In this document: positions 33,489 to 46,532 of the stretch, one piece after another
How positions within the stretch are numbered: the stretch's first letter is position 1
Layout: the number at the start of each line of letters is the position of its first letter
DNA from: Salticus scenicus
Lineage: Eukaryota; Arthropoda; Arachnida; Araneae; Salticidae
Length of the DNA stretch: 64,000 bases
NCBI GenBank assembly: GCA_963930645.1
Contig: OZ005655.1
Location: forward strand, 137,129,456 to 137,193,455
Reading direction: 5' to 3'
Notes under the pieces: model-generated
What the model saw: only the letters and a program-made list of their open reading frames with translations
Database searches by the model: none
What the model was told of the DNA's origin: nothing
Program-made: the position numbers and the translations under genes

Positions 33489-33851
33489 TTTTTTTTTTTG
33501 AGTTTTAAAATAAAGTCTTATATCTATGTTATTTAACACGCTATTGTCACATAAATTCATCTACAAATTGAACTGGGTCAATATTAACATATCCTAAAGT
33601 TACAGAGTTACAGTTCATTTCGTTCACTTAATCATACAGGGTGATCACAAATACTATTGATATTGCTCAATTTGTTACCGGCCCCTTAAATGCTGTCTTA
33701 AACCAATTTTCACTGAAAAGCATGAGGAAGCCCCAGTTCTTTAATTACTCAATGACTGAAAAGAGAGATAAGTTTCATCGAGAGATAAGTTTTTAAACTG
33801 AAAAGATTTGATCATTTGCAAATCTTGCTAAACTTTTGTGCAGGAAATGTA
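32784..33851. mobile_element. Fold-back element with long inverted repeats
   Basis: Arms of about 430-510 bp (32784-33211 and 33338-33851) are inverted. The ends read ACTCCTGCTCAAAAGTTCAG and its diverged complement. Shared blocks include 'tcaatttgtta', 'ttaaagaactggg' and 'cagataagtt'. The centre has a TA microsatellite and poly-A and poly-T tracts (33412-33430, 33450-33500). No coding region. Target duplication is uncertain; TATACAT-like text flanks both ends. Confidence 0.75.
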
Positions 33852-35177
33852 TACATTAAAGTCTCGTACAACGTGGTGAAAGTATGCCTCATGAATATCA
33901 CATTTTTTTTTTTTTAATACCACTAATTTTATATCAAAGCAACTGCTTTATACAAAAACTAAATCAATGGTTCTCTAAAAATTTATTGGTGTTCAAAAAT
34001 AAAGCTGTTTTATCTTATTTATTTATTTTTTGCCATCTCTGCCACCGCTTTGTACGAGACTTTACTGTATATATATATATATATATTAGATCTACCGGGA
34101 TGGTCTGTCCTTTTTCAGTAATAAAATGACACTAGAAATTTTTGTTTAATGATATTTACATGATACATTTCCAATTATCATCTTAAAAGTTATCCAAGAA
34201 ATTCTTAAATATTTTCCAGGATAAATTTCTGATGTCAGTATTTTAATGGAAACGAACAGAATTTTCCGATAGACCTAATATATATTAAGGTAAAGCTACG
34301 AGAGTTTGCGCCCAATTCAATAGAACGATTTAAAAAAAATCCAATTATTAATTTTTTGCTAAAATATTTGTGCATAACTTTGAATTATTCCTTCTTCTAT
34401 TTCCACTATTATTTTGTTGTTCTGCTCTAATTTAAAACAACAGCTGTAATAAAACGAAGAGAGCTGTTTCGCACAATCACTCTTTATAGGGTAGAAGTGA
34501 TTGCATATAGTCCTAACTACAGTTATATTGTTAATAATAATAATTGTCCTTAATTGACATTGTTGTAATGTATTTGTGAAAAATTATTTTTGTACTGGGA
34601 GTTGATATTTCGATTCAGTAATTTAAATAATAAGGAAAAATAAAAGAAATTAAAAAAGAATTACTAAAAATTATTTTAAAAAAATTATTAAAAAAAAAAT
34701 ATATATATTAAAGAAACAAGAAAAGAACAAGACCAGATAAAGATTGCAGAAATATACTAGAGAAAGTTGCTAGAAAGTTACTAGTAACATGTTTAACTTG
34801 AAATTAGTTCATTCCCTTTTCAGCTTGAATGGTCTCTTGTTTGCTGACCGAATCTCTCGTTGTCCACAATCGTTGCACATATTTTTGTGTATGGTGAAAT
34901 TATCGTGCAACTACCTGCTACAAGTGAACCTATTTGAGATGGCTTGCACACTGTTTGTGCAATGGATTTCTGAACCAAAAAAAAAAAGGTAGCAAACCAT
35001 GTCTTCAATGATATATGGCTAGTCTTCGCCACTTTTAAGCACAGAATCCGCCCATCGTTGACTATTTGTTAAGATTTATTTTCTCTCAAAATCTTCCGCA
35101 CAAAAATTTTCGAAACACAAAACATAAATTTTACTTGGTTTTAAAACTTCTCGTATTAACTTTAATATCCTTTACGT
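33852..35177. other. AT-rich sequence, no gene seen
   Basis: Short frames near 34789-35032 on both strands show nothing recognisable. TA microsatellite near 34069-34087. Confidence 0.5.
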
Positions 35178-35744
35178 TTATTTATTATATTTTATTTTAT
35201 TGAAATTTAGACGATTATACAGTCCATAAAAAGAAGTTTCAGTAAGCTGATATTTTTTGCTTGTATTTATTTTTATCGATTTTGTTAAGAACCCGAGAGC
35301 TGCACAAAACTTGAGCATCATACTTGAAAATATTGCAAAACTAAACAAATATACAATATCATTTAAATATTTTGCAATAAATTTTTCATAGTCTAATATT
35401 AGAACTCGAGAGGTATTCTTTAACCACATTTCTTGCGACCATGGAAGCCTCTTCGCAAGTGCGGATTGAACGAGTCCAGTGTTAAAATAGGGGTGACTTA
35501 GAGAAAACAAGCGATAAGGGAACACCGAATAACTGGATGTTTGCCAAATAACTATCTCTCGGGCAATTTTGCATCCCTCCAAACTTTTGGACTCGGCCTC
35601 ACTGCTAGTCGTAGGAAACGTGGTCGCACTATAAATGCTACCAGAGGTGTGCCCTTTGTCGATCGTGCCGAATGTTCGATTGCATATTCTGGGAAGTCTC
35701 CAAAAAGAGTCGCCGTCTAGAATGGGTTGAACTAGTCCAATCAA
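35178..35744 (-). CDS. Hypothetical ORF, 188 codons, doubtful
   Basis: The longest unexplained frame in this part of the window. The first about 100 codons (from IGLVQPILDGDSFWRLP to LAKRLPWSQ) come from DNA clearly less AT-rich than the surroundings. The rest is AT-rich with a hydrophobic stretch (YLFSFAIFSSMMLKF near 130-147). I recognise no domain, and the composition break near residue 105 suggests that only the first half has coding or repeat ancestry. No neighbouring exon, TIR or LTR explains it. It could be a fragment of an unrecognised repeat or an exon of an unknown gene. Confidence 0.2.
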   Translation of the reverse strand: MIGLVQPILDGDSFWRLPRICNRTFGTIDKGHTSGSIYSATTFPTTSSEAESKSLEGCKIAREIVIWQTSSYSVFPYRLFSLSHPYFNTGLVQSALAKRLPWSQEMWLKNTSRVLILDYEKFIAKYLNDIVYLFSFAIFSSMMLKFCAALGFLTKSIKINTSKKYQLTETSFYGLYNRLNFNKIKYNK

Positions 35745-37274
35745 TTGTCGATGTTAATTTCTGGTGCAGTTTCAGACATTCAACAAACTCAATAAATACA
35801 ACACTTTGAATGAACACCTTTGTATAACCCCGCCTTTTTGTTCTTTCTAGTTCCTTAATTTTTTAATTTTTTAATTTAATTTATTTATTTATTTTTTTTT
35901 TCGTTTTTGACTCCACCCACTTTTTTGGTTTTGGCCTTTTATTTTTAACTAGCAAACCCGTGCGAAATTTTCTCACTTTATTTCTTTTCTTACTTACCTT
36001 AAAATTTTGAAACTCAAATATTATACCAATTTCACCACCTAGTTAAAATTTTAATTTACTAGAAGCCAAATTATTATTAGAACCAGATTAATAATGTACA
36101 ATCCATTTTGTTTTATTGCTAGCAGTAAAATAAAAGAGATCTAAAAATGCTAGACACAGAATCATATAAAAGGATAATTAGATATAAATATGTTCATGAT
36201 AATTGAAAATGATGTATGTTCCTTGGTGTTCCTTGATGATCTTCGTACTGTGATTATTATACATAACATTTAAAAAAAAAATAACGTAAAAATCTATAAT
36301 TATTTCATTTTGAATGATCACAAGTACGTGCTGGAATAGTTGCATATATATTCTTTAAACACGCTTTGCATAAGTGACTTAGGAAAAAAAGAAACTCAAA
36401 CATGCTCCTATTGTTAAAAACAAAGAAGAAATTCACCTGAATATTGGAATCTTGGCCATATTTTGGGGCTCGTAATATAGATAATAAACCCATTAAACGC
36501 CAGTGTATGAATCCCGCTAAAACTTGTTGAATTTTCGTATGTTTTGGATTTCAATGCGCCTTTCTAATCATATATAGTTGAAATAATTAAAAGAAAAATT
36601 CTTAAAAGATATGATATGGTTCCAAAGTAGGAGATTTAGCACCTAATTAAAGTAGAATAGATGTTGAAAAACTGCAAGGCCTTTTTAAAATAGTTTTCTT
36701 GATCACTGTTTTTTAGAATTAAAAAAAAAAAAAGAATGGTTTTATTTCATTTCCATTGTTTTAAACCCCTGCACTCAAATGATTTATTTTTGTCTTTTTT
36801 TTTTTTTTTTTTTTTTTTTTTTCGTTTTTTTTCCCCAAGAAAAACAGAAATCTTTGTTTGAATAATTAAAAAATTAATAAGATTTACACTAAAAACGTTT
36901 TGAAAAAATTACAAATGAAGACATTTCAATATATAATATAAAAAATAAAAAGTGTATTTATCTTAATTACTTGCAAAGAAAAAAATTCTTAAACAATTAT
37001 TCCCGCACCAGGAGCTTTGGCGTCTAATGGGTTAAATCCTCTGGGGTTTTGAAATAGCTAAGCCGGTCATGGTGGGTTAATGCGAAAGCCCTACAAAAGT
37101 ATAAGTAAAGATTCGTCGTCGCGACCGATGATTATCATATGCCGACTAGAAAAAAAAAAAAAAAAAAAAAAAAAAGAAAAAAGGTGGAACATACTTTAAA
37201 AGATGACTCTGCAGAAACTTTTCAACCTGTAAATTTAATACGAAACTGCAAAAAGATATTTACAAATGCACACA
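35745..37274. other. AT-rich sequence with a possible isolated Helitron end
   Basis: At 35949-35968 the minus strand reads GCACGGGTTTGCTAGTT, which resembles other arthropod Helitron 3' ends, but I found no partner. Long poly-T (36796-36822) and poly-A (37150-37175) tracts. No gene recognised. Confidence 0.4.
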
Positions 37275-38769
37275 TCTATCTATCTATACATATAATAAAA
37301 TAAGATGTTTGTGTGTGTGTCATTGTGTATGGTTTCCAGAGATTTTTAAGAAAACGGCTGATGGCTGAGCTACAAAAATGTGCATGGTGGTTCGTAATGA
37401 CCTCCCTTGATGCACCTCGAAGCCCGATTTTCGAATTTTGTATTAGTTTTCTTTTAATTAATTAAAATGTTAAAATAAAAACCTTCTAATTACTGATAAA
37501 TTGGCCATTAAATTTTAATCCTTAATTTAATTGTTGCCAAAAAAAATTATCATTATTTTTTGGACAGAAAAAAAAAAAAAAAACGTGAACATTAAAAATT
37601 ACATTTATTTAAAATATTTAATTTTATTCCTTAATTTAATTGTTGCCAAAAAAATTATCATTATTTTTTCGACAGAAAAAAAAAAAAAAAAAAAAAAACG
37701 TGAACAATAAAAATTACATTTATTTAAAATGAGGAAAGTAAATTAAAAAAATTAGAAATATCAGTCGTATCGTTACAAATAAGATACCAAATGAAAGATG
37801 CAATTTTTGTGAATCCAACGGATTAAACAGCTTATAGATCGGACAATTAGATTTTTTAAACTAATGTATGTATTTTAGGTGGGAAGAGAAAGAGATTGTA
37901 TGGAAACCGTTTGGAATTTTTTTTTTAAATGTTCTACTGATTAAGTCACATGTTTTTTTAAAGTGGGATTAAAAATTGCAGTTTTGAATTTTTTTTTAAA
38001 TTTTCTTTCACAAACACAAACATATAGTATACAGCCTGTACAACACTAGACCAAATTGAAGTTCTAATTTCATCAATATTTAAATAAATAAATGAAAATA
38101 AAAATATGTTTAATGGGAAAAATATATAACCATTAAAAGTTTAGTTGTCTAAAATATTGCAGAAAAAGCGCTCATAGCATATTGTTACAAGGTATTAAGT
38201 CTTATTTTTACAAGGGATTATATCTAAAATGCTGACAAAAATTCAAATGTCGCCAAAGAGAGCTATATTAAGGCGGTGCTATGATCATGCTTACAAACCA
38301 TGAATTATGTATAGCCACAAAAAATTAATTGTCTCATGCAACAGACGTCGCCGGTCATAGCATATTATAATATTTAGCGTGAAATTGTTATCATTTTTAT
38401 GGTTGATCGGGGATAAACAAAATAAACATAGGAAATAACGTAAAAGCAAATATTATGTGCACCACGTATAGTGTTGTTCATATGTAACTGGGATTCAAAT
38501 ATAAAAGGGATACTTCACTTTTTTCGATACCATCTATTTCGAAACTGTTATCTAATAAGGACTTAATGGAAGCCTATTGGTAAACCATTGTCTCAGGTAA
38601 TAGGGACAAGCGCCAGAGTTTTAGCGGATGACCAAATCGCTACCGAAGGCAGCAGGGATCCGAAACGAGCTTTTGAGCAATTTTAGTATTTTATTTTATT
38701 TTTATAAAGCTATATAGAAAGGAGTTTCCTTTAAATTTAGTGACCAGCGAAGCAGGCAAAGCCTGCTAT
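37275..38769 (+). repeat. Helitron-like unit 1
   Basis: Starts A then TCTATCTATCTATACATATA, ends with the hairpin and CTAT. About 1.5 kb. Uninterrupted. Confidence 0.8.
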
Positions 38770-39432
38770 TACATATAATAAAATAAGATGTGTGTGTGTC
38801 ATTGTGTATGTGTTTCCAGAGAGTTTTAAGAAAACGGCTGATGGCTGAGCTACAAAAATTTGCGTGGTGGTTCGTAATGACCTCCCCTGATGCACCTCGA
38901 AGCCGGATTTTCGAATTTTGTTTTAGTTTTCTTTTAATCTATCTATCTATCTATTCTATCTATCTTCTATCTATCTATCTATACATATAATAAAATAAGA
39001 TGTTTGTGTGTGTGTCACTGTGTATGTATTTCCAGTGCTTTTTAAGAAAACGGCTGATGGCTGAACTACAAAAATAAATTTGCATGGTGGTTCGTAAATG
39101 ACCTCCCCTGATGCACCTCGAAGCCCGATTTTCGAATTTTGTTTTAGTTTTCTTTTAATTAATTAAAATGTTAAAATAAAAACCTTCTAATTACTGATAA
39201 ATAGAGCATTTCCTCGTGACGTCTGGTGGTTGGCAAAAAAGCGCGCTCGACTTTCCCGCGCAATTTACTATATTGGTGATCCGCCATCGCTATGCTTTTC
39301 CCAAGCCTTTTTGCCAACCAGTCATAAAAGTTGAGATGTTTGTTTACAAACAAGGAACTGCCCTATTGGCCATTTGATTTTAATCCTTAATTTAATTGTT
39401 GCCAAAAAAAATTATCATTATTTTTTGGACAG

Positions 39433-39469
<37 letters not shown>

Positions 39470-40652
39470 GTGAACAATAAAAATTACATTTATTTAAAAT
39501 ATTTAATTTTATTCCTTAATTTAATTGTTGCCAAAAAAATTATCATTTTTTTTTTCGACAGAGAAAAATTAAAAAAAAAAAACCGTGAACAATAAAAATA
39601 ACATTTATTTAAAATGAGGAAAGTAAATTAAGAAAATTAGAAATATCAGTCGTATCGTTACAAATAAGATACCAAATGAAAGATGCAATTTTTGTGAATC
39701 CAACGGATTAAACAGCTTATCGATCGGACAATTAGATTTTTTAAACTAATGTATGTATTTTAGGTGGGAAGAGAAGGAGATTGTATGGAAACCGTTTGGA
39801 ATTTTTTTTTTAATGTTCTACTGATTAAGTCACATGTTTTTTTTAAAGTGCGATTAAAAATTGCAGTTTTGAATTTTTTTTAAATTTTCTTTCACAAACA
39901 CAAACATATAGTATACAGCCTGTACAACACTAGACCAAATTGAAGTTCTAATTTCATCAATATTTAAATATATAAATGAAAATAAAAATATGTTTAATGG
40001 GAAATATATATAACCATTAAAAGTTTAGTTGTCTAAAATATTGCAGAAAAAGCGCTCATAGCATATTGTTACAAGGTATTAAGTCTTATTTTTACAAGGG
40101 ATTAAATCTAAAATGGTGACAAAAATTCAAATGTCGCCAAAGAGAGCTATATTAAGGCGGTACTATGATCATGCTTACAAACCATGAATTATATATAACC
40201 ACAAAACATTAATTGTCTCATGCAACAGACGTAGCCGGTCATAGCATATTATAATATTTAGCGTGAAATTGTTATCATTTTTATGGTTGATCGGGGATAA
40301 ACAAAATAAACATAGGAAATAACGAAAAGCAAATATTATGTGCACCACGTATAGTGTTGTTCATATGTAACTGGGATTCAAATATAAAAGGGATACTTCA
40401 CTTTTTTCGATACCATCTATTTCGAAACTGTTATCTAATAAGGACTTAATGGAAGCCTATTGGTAAACCATTGTCTCAGGTAATAAGGACAAGCACCAGA
40501 GTTTTAGCGGATGACCAAATCGCTACCGAAGGCAGCAGGGATCCGAAACGAGCTTTTGAGCAATTTTAGTATTTTATTTTATTTTTATAAAGCTATATAG
40601 AAAGGAGTTTCCTTTAAATTTAGTGACCAGCGAAGCAGGCAAAGCCTGCTAG
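38770..40652 (+). repeat. Helitron-like unit 2, with an extra truncated head
   Basis: A head fragment (38770-38937) is followed by a CTAT microsatellite (38938-38982), then a complete unit with its own head (from about 38983). It contains a 160-bp MITE at 39204-39363. Confidence 0.8.
39204..39363. mobile_element. MITE in Helitron-like unit 2, TA duplication
   Basis: Absent from sister units. Ends GAGCATTTCCTCG and GGAACTGCCC (inverted: GGGCAGTTCCTTG), TA on both sides (39202-39203, 39364-39365). Confidence 0.7.
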
Positions 40653-41534
40653 TACATATAATAAAATAAGATGTGTGTGTGTCATTGTGTATATGTTTCC
40701 AGAGAGTTTTAAGAAAACGGCTGATGGCTGAGCTACAAAAATTTGCATGGTGGTTCGTAATGACCTCCCCTGATGCACCTCGAAGCCGGATTTTCGAATT
40801 TTGTTTTAGTTTTCTTTTAATCTATCTATCTATTCTATCTATCTTCTACCTATCTATCTATACATATAATAAAATAAGGTGTTTGTGTGTGTGTCACTGT
40901 GTATGTATTTCCAGTGCTTTTTAAGAAAACGGCTGATGGCTGAGCTACAAAAATTTGCAGGGTGGTTCGTAATGACCTCTCCTGATGCTCCTCGAAGCCC
41001 GATTTTCGAATTTTGTTTTAGTTTTCTTTTAATTAATTAAAATGTTAAAACAAAAACCTTCTAATTACTGATAATTGGCCATTTAATTTTAATCCTTAAT
41101 TTAATTGTTGACAAAAAAATTATCATTATTTTTTCGACAAAAAAAAAAAAAAAAAAAAAAAAAGTGAACAATAAAAATTACATTTATTTAAAATATTCAA
41201 TTTTAATCCTTAATTTAATTGTTGCCAAAAAAAATTATCATTATTTTTTCGACAGAAAAAAAAAAAAAAAAAAAAAAAAAAAACCGTGAACAATAAAAAT
41301 TACATTTATTTAAAATGAGGAAAGTAAATTAAAAAAATTAGAAATATCAGTCATATCGTTACAAATAAGATACCAAATGAAAGATGCAATTTTTGTGAAT
41401 CCAACGGATTAAACAGCTTATTGATCGGACAATTAGATTTTTTAAAATTAACTAATGTATGTATTTTAGGTGGCAACAGCAGGAGATTGCATGGAAACCG
41501 TTTGGAAATTTTTTTAAAATGTGCTACTAATTAA

Positions 41535-42037
41535 CCCTTTAATGTTCACTACTTAATTTATTTTAAAAATTACTAAACTAATTTTAAATATGGCTTTTAG
41601 ACACATAGCTGATCATAAATATTTAAAAAATAAAAAATTAGCATTGTTCCTTTTCGAGAAATTTTCGGTTTGAAACATCTGTAATTAAACCTTAATAAAT
41701 TCAAATAATATTTAATTTAATAAATAAATCACATTATAAGTAATCATTATCGACAACAAAAACTCGTAAAAGTTGCATAGATCCCAACAATTCAATTTAT
41801 TCCGGAGTATTTTAACCCTTTGCGGTGCAAGGTAATTCGGATAATTTAAATTACACTGCCACCGGAATTTACCAACATAATTAAAATGGAAGAAGTTTTA
41901 AATTTTCGCGTTAAAAAAAGGGCCTTTTCTGCTATGTTATAAATGTAATTTTTTTCTAAAAAATTTCCGGGATGAGTTTTCGCACTTGCGAATTAAAATT
42001 AGGTGTTCCATCAGCGGGAACACTGCGACTGAAAGGG
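41535..42037. mobile_element. piggyBac-type MITE, TTAA duplication
   Basis: Inserted in the array where sister units read straight through 'attaagtcacatg'. Ends CCCTTTAATG and CTGAAAGGG, flanked by TTAA at 41531-41534 and 42038-42041. A further TTAA-CCCTTTGCGGTGC at 41812 suggests a second, nested or rearranged copy (41816-42037). Confidence 0.8.
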
Positions 42038-42446
42038 TTAAGTCACATGTTTTTTTTTTTTTTCAGTGGGATTAAAAATTTCAGTTTTGAATTTTTTTTT
42101 AATTTTCTTTCACAAACACAAACATCCCAAGTAGCACCGGAACGTTCTTTGTACGTCTAATAACGGTTACAATAGTTCAAACACCGTGTTTCGTGTCAAA
42201 AGAACGTTCCATTAGACGTTCAAAAATGGTATTATTTAGAACGTTCAAAAAAAGTGTGCATTGTACCTTCCATAAAACGTACAATTTCAGTTCTATACAA
42301 AACGTTTAAATGTAACACCGTCATAAAACGTTCTGTCTCAGTGAGATTATTACGAATAGGATAAAATGCCCAGATTCAGTTTTGATTTCGTAATATTCAT
42401 TGAATGTTGGTGTTAGGATTAAAACAAACTAACTACACGAGGGTCC

Positions 42447-42619
42447 CAGTGGCGGATTTAAGGGGGGGGGGGCTAGGGGTCTGAAGCCCCCCCCCCAAAA
42501 AAAAAAAAAACATTCACAATTGAATATTGCAATTGTAAGTTTTTTATTGGTCTAGAATAACACTTTGAAAAATCTTAGCCCCCCCCCCCCCCAAAAGTCA
42601 AGTTTTGGATCTGCCACTG
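42447..42619. mobile_element. hAT-type MITE, 8-bp duplication GAGGGTCC
   Basis: A 173-bp element with ends CAGTGGCGGATTTA and GGATCTGCCACTG, inside which G-run and C-run arms face each other. GAGGGTCC at 42439-42446 is repeated exactly at 42620-42627. CAGTGGCGGAT-type ends with an 8-bp duplication are characteristic of hAT. Confidence 0.93.
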
Positions 42620-42714
42620 GAGGGTCCTAGGTCTGGATGGTGTGTCCTCCGTGGAAATCATTCTAAGAATGAATAACCCTTATTTATGCGAGTTTCAAAG
42701 AAAATCACGGAAAG

Positions 42715-42800
42715 CTCCGAAAACCCAAGTCGACGAGCGCGACCAGGAATCGAAACCAGCACTTCCCGTCTGTAAGGTTCGAGAGTAGAACCTCGCGGTC
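42715..42800 (-). repeat. tRNA-like SINE head, possible
   Basis: On the minus strand: GTGACCGCGAGGTTCTACTC, GAACCTTACAGACGGGAAGT and a B box GGTTTCGATTCCTGG. This fits a tRNA-derived, type-II-like head. The body and tail were not defined. Confidence 0.4.
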
Positions 42801-43139
42801 ACTAATACTCATCGGGAAGTTACAGAAATGAGTTTTTTTCTTTCTTTAAGCATAATTTTAAACTTTTATTATATTTTATTTATGATTCTATTTAAGTTTG
42901 AATGTTACTGGTAAATTATCAATATTGATAATGTTTTTAAATCATTTCTCTCTTTGATTGTTCTTATTTTATTTATTTATTTTTTTAATCCAAATTTTAT
43001 TTAATAAATTTTAATAAAAGAAAATTATTTAATATATATTTCAAAAATTATTTTCTTAATAGATGAACATTTTACGTAGCCATTCTCTTTAATTAAACTG
43101 TTTAAAAGAAATCTTCTACCCATCGCACTACTTTATTCT

Positions 43140-43700
43140 GTAACATTCTATATAACAGCGCCACTTAACCAGTTAACATGAACAAAAATTTAATAAACAC
43201 TGTATCTCAAAATTAAAATTTTACATATTAAATTTGTTGCAGATTTCAATAACACATGCTGAGGTATAGCTATCTAGAAAAATTGCATAATAAAGAGTAC
43301 TATATCGGCCGATATATACCCAAACTGAATTATCATAGTTTTTCATAATATATATTTCACATACTCATGTTAGTGAATTTTTAATAATAATAATTATAAT
43401 AATAATAATAATAATAATCTGAGATATTGCTTTCCTTTAAACGGGATTGAGTTGCAGCACATTAGTGCCACCTCTCAATCAATATATGCTCAAATTAGAT
43501 CACCATAGTTTAACATAATATCTATCTCACATATCAAGTTTGGTGCAGTTTTATTCAATAGAAACTGAGATACTGCCCTCCGTTACATGGAGGGGGGGAG
43601 GCATTACATAATAGCTGAGCACCTATTAGGTCATATATTCCAAAAATTAATCAGAGCTAGTTTAAATAAAAGTTCGACTAAATATCAAGTTAGGTTAAAT
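43140..43700 (+). repeat. Degenerate tandem repeat, unit about 180 bp
   Basis: 'atcatagtttttcataatat..atttcacatact', 'caccatagtttaacataatatctatctcacatatcaag' and 'ctgagatactgc' recur near 43150-43280, 43330-43430 and 43500-43580. They include a (TAA)n run at 43385-43418. Confidence 0.5.
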
Positions 43701-45670
43701 TCTGGCCACTGATTCTTCAGATGCAATTTCCACAAAATTTTATTAAGATGCGCAAACAAGTTCTAAAAATTGTCGAATCCTATCGAGGACGTCTCATGGA
43801 GTGTTAAAACCCCGAAAATTTCCATGCATCCATTGCGTTCTTTTTATGTATACAGAAAAAATAAAGTGTATGCCATTTCTGATCCTTTCACTGAATATTT
43901 TGTTCAATACTGAAATATACACTAAAACAAAATATGCTTTTCCGTTTAATTCGAGATTTTAAAATGGAAAAATAAAGTGATCTCATAAGTTTTTCAAATA
44001 CTTTATAAAAATTTAAATAATTGTTTAACTCAGCTCCATTTTTCCAAAAAAAAAAAAAAAAAAAAAAAAAAACCTATGTTTTCTACAGCTATAAATGCTT
44101 AATAAATTCTTCTGTTTGAAATGTTGAACTTTAAACATGATTATTCCGGATGTAAAAAGGGAAGAGCAGATGAAATTGACATCTGTGGATTGCATTTATT
44201 TAATTCTCGCTGACTGTGCAAAGTCAAACAAACGCCAGCGCCAGGTCTTGGGAATGTCGAATGTCGTGTCGTTATGTGAAGCGGTAATTTTAAAACATGT
44301 AATCTGTTTCGTTCAGTTTTCGCGTTATAATGACTTGGATAAGCTTTAGAAAAGGTAAACATGTAATATTTTTAACCTGTAATATTCTCTATGTTCTATT
44401 TATTAAAGTCTTATTTTAATATCAATTAAACAATCATTTTCATATCTGCGTAAGTTCTTAAGACTAACTTTTGATACTTGAAAGCAACGTTTTATCGCAG
44501 AAAAAACTGCTACAGTTACAGAAAACCGCTTAGAAATTATGGATACATTTTATTAATTTAGTCTTCTCAAATGGAAATGGTTAAAATGACTATTTTTGTT
44601 TATTATGTTTCTGAATGAAGTAACATAAAGAGTTTAAAAGATGAGAGTAAATTTTAAGTGAATGCCCTTGCAGACTGGTCATTGTGTATTTTAAAATGCT
44701 AGTTGCAAGGGTGTTTTCTTGAAAGAAAATTAAGAAAGTTTGAAGAAAGGTTTGTAAGGTTTATGAAGAAAATTAAGGTTTGTAATTCTTTTTTTTCTTT
44801 TTAAATTCTGAAGTATTTATTTAATGTTTATATGATCATATATATAATCTAGGTTATGCAAATTGCATATTTTTAAAATAATATCCTAAGTTTCACTGAC
44901 TTATAATTTTAAATATCTCTTTACTGTAATTTATTAAATAAAATATATCAACTTGTTTAACTGCATAATAAAACAAAGATTCAATTCAATTCAATTTTAT
45001 TCCACATCTTTATAAAAAAACATATTCTGCTTTTAAAACAAACAAAAAAAAAGACGATATTAATAAGTAAATAAATGATATACTAAGAAATAATATATTA
45101 ATTATAAATAATGTACTTACAATATTATTTATTAATAATAATAATATTTACATTTATTAATTATTTAATATGCCATGATAGCATAATCACATCAAATGAG
45201 TAAAAATTGTGTTGATTCAATTTAAAGAAATTTAAACATTTAAAGAATACCAATTACATTGCCATGTGGAATAAATTTAAATACCTGCAAACATCATTTT
45301 TGTAAACTGCTGCTGTAAACTGAAAATATGTATACACACTTGCACTGAAATTTAAAAATATGAAGTATGTTAAATATTTTAGAAAAATATTTTGATTAAA
45401 AAAATATTTATATATTTAAGTATTTGGAAATTTTTTAAATTTCTTCCTTCTAACTAATTTTTAATTTTTCGTTTCAATTTCTTATTATTATAAATTAACA
45501 TTATATTCTAAACTCAATTATATATTATTTTAGCGGTGTATTGGTACATTCATTTTCGAAATTATTTTTTATGTTGAAATATTAAAACTTTCTATGAACT
45601 TAAGCATTCAAATATATTTATAAACTATCCATGGACTTACAAAGTAGTACCCAGAAATGTTTAGAATATA
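43701..45670. other. Interior of the 5.5-kb element, no gene recognised
   Basis: AT-rich. The overlapping frames at 44137-44362 on both strands are not recognised. A poly-A tract lies at 44047-44072. Confidence 0.5.
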
Positions 45671-45748
45671 CAGGGTGCAAAGTCGAGAGCAGGCCTTTAT
45701 TTGCGCAACAATTGGTCTCAGATGTCCTCCAATAAGAAAATGTATTTA

Positions 45749-45785
<37 letters not shown>

Positions 45786-45895
45786 GCAAAAAGTAAGTGC
45801 TCATATTTTTTAAAACATTTTGTAACTGAAACTATATATTTGCGACCAAGAGTTGCGGAGATAAAGGTATTCTCGTGACTATGCTTTGCACCCTG
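45671..45895. mobile_element. MITE, TIR CAGGGTGCAAAG, TA duplication
   Basis: A 225-bp element with ends CAGGGTGCAAAG and CTTTGCACCCTG, flanked by TA at 45669-45670 and 45896-45897. A long poly-A tract (45750-45781) lies inside. Fits Tc1/mariner MITEs. Confidence 0.88.
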
Positions 45896-46532
45896 TATTT
45901 AAAAAAAAAAATAGTATAAATGAATTTTTAATCTTAGTTAAAGCCAAGCAGCCGATATAAGATCACTGAAACTACATAGAACAATGAGAAGGAAATTACA
46001 AGAAATTTAAATAACATGGGGAGACTGATTGTGATTTATTTAAGCATTTAATTTTTATTTATTGATTTTTATTTTATTTAACTTCAGTCTAATCATAAAT
46101 TTATACCTATATTGTAAGTTGCAATTTTAATAATTTTACCGGTGCGTAAAAACCACATGAAACTCAAATCAAAAGATACAAACAAGCAACGAGAAAATAA
46201 AAAATTAAGACATCATTTTGAACTTTTTTTTTTTTTTTTTTTTAAGGAAAAGCTTAGAATGGTAGAAAAAAAAATTCGTCAGGGGTGACTCGTCGTTGAG
46301 CTTTAATGTACGATTTCGTTCGTTAGCAGCTATAATAGCAAATTGCTAGCGGGCACCCTATCGTACAAGAAATTAATTGAAGTTAAAAATGAAGAATAAA
46401 TTGGAATAAATTATTTAGTTCAAGAAATCAGAGAATCAAACAGAAAACAACCATGAAAAACAAACATTAATCATAGGATGACGCATTCGGAATCACAAGG
46501 ATTAAAAAAGCAAAATAATTCAAGAGTTTAGT

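Noticed and set aside
33252..33560. Lys-rich 102-codon frame
   Set aside because: It is a translation of poly-T and TA microsatellite sequence in the fold-back element.
38790..40924. Repeated ORF beginning MCVSLCxCFQRVL as a gene family
   Set aside because: It is the translated head of the Helitron-like repeat running into a CTAT microsatellite.
44137..44362. Overlapping 70-73-codon frames on both strands
   Set aside because: No recognisable motif. Two overlapping antisense frames of this length are expected by chance.
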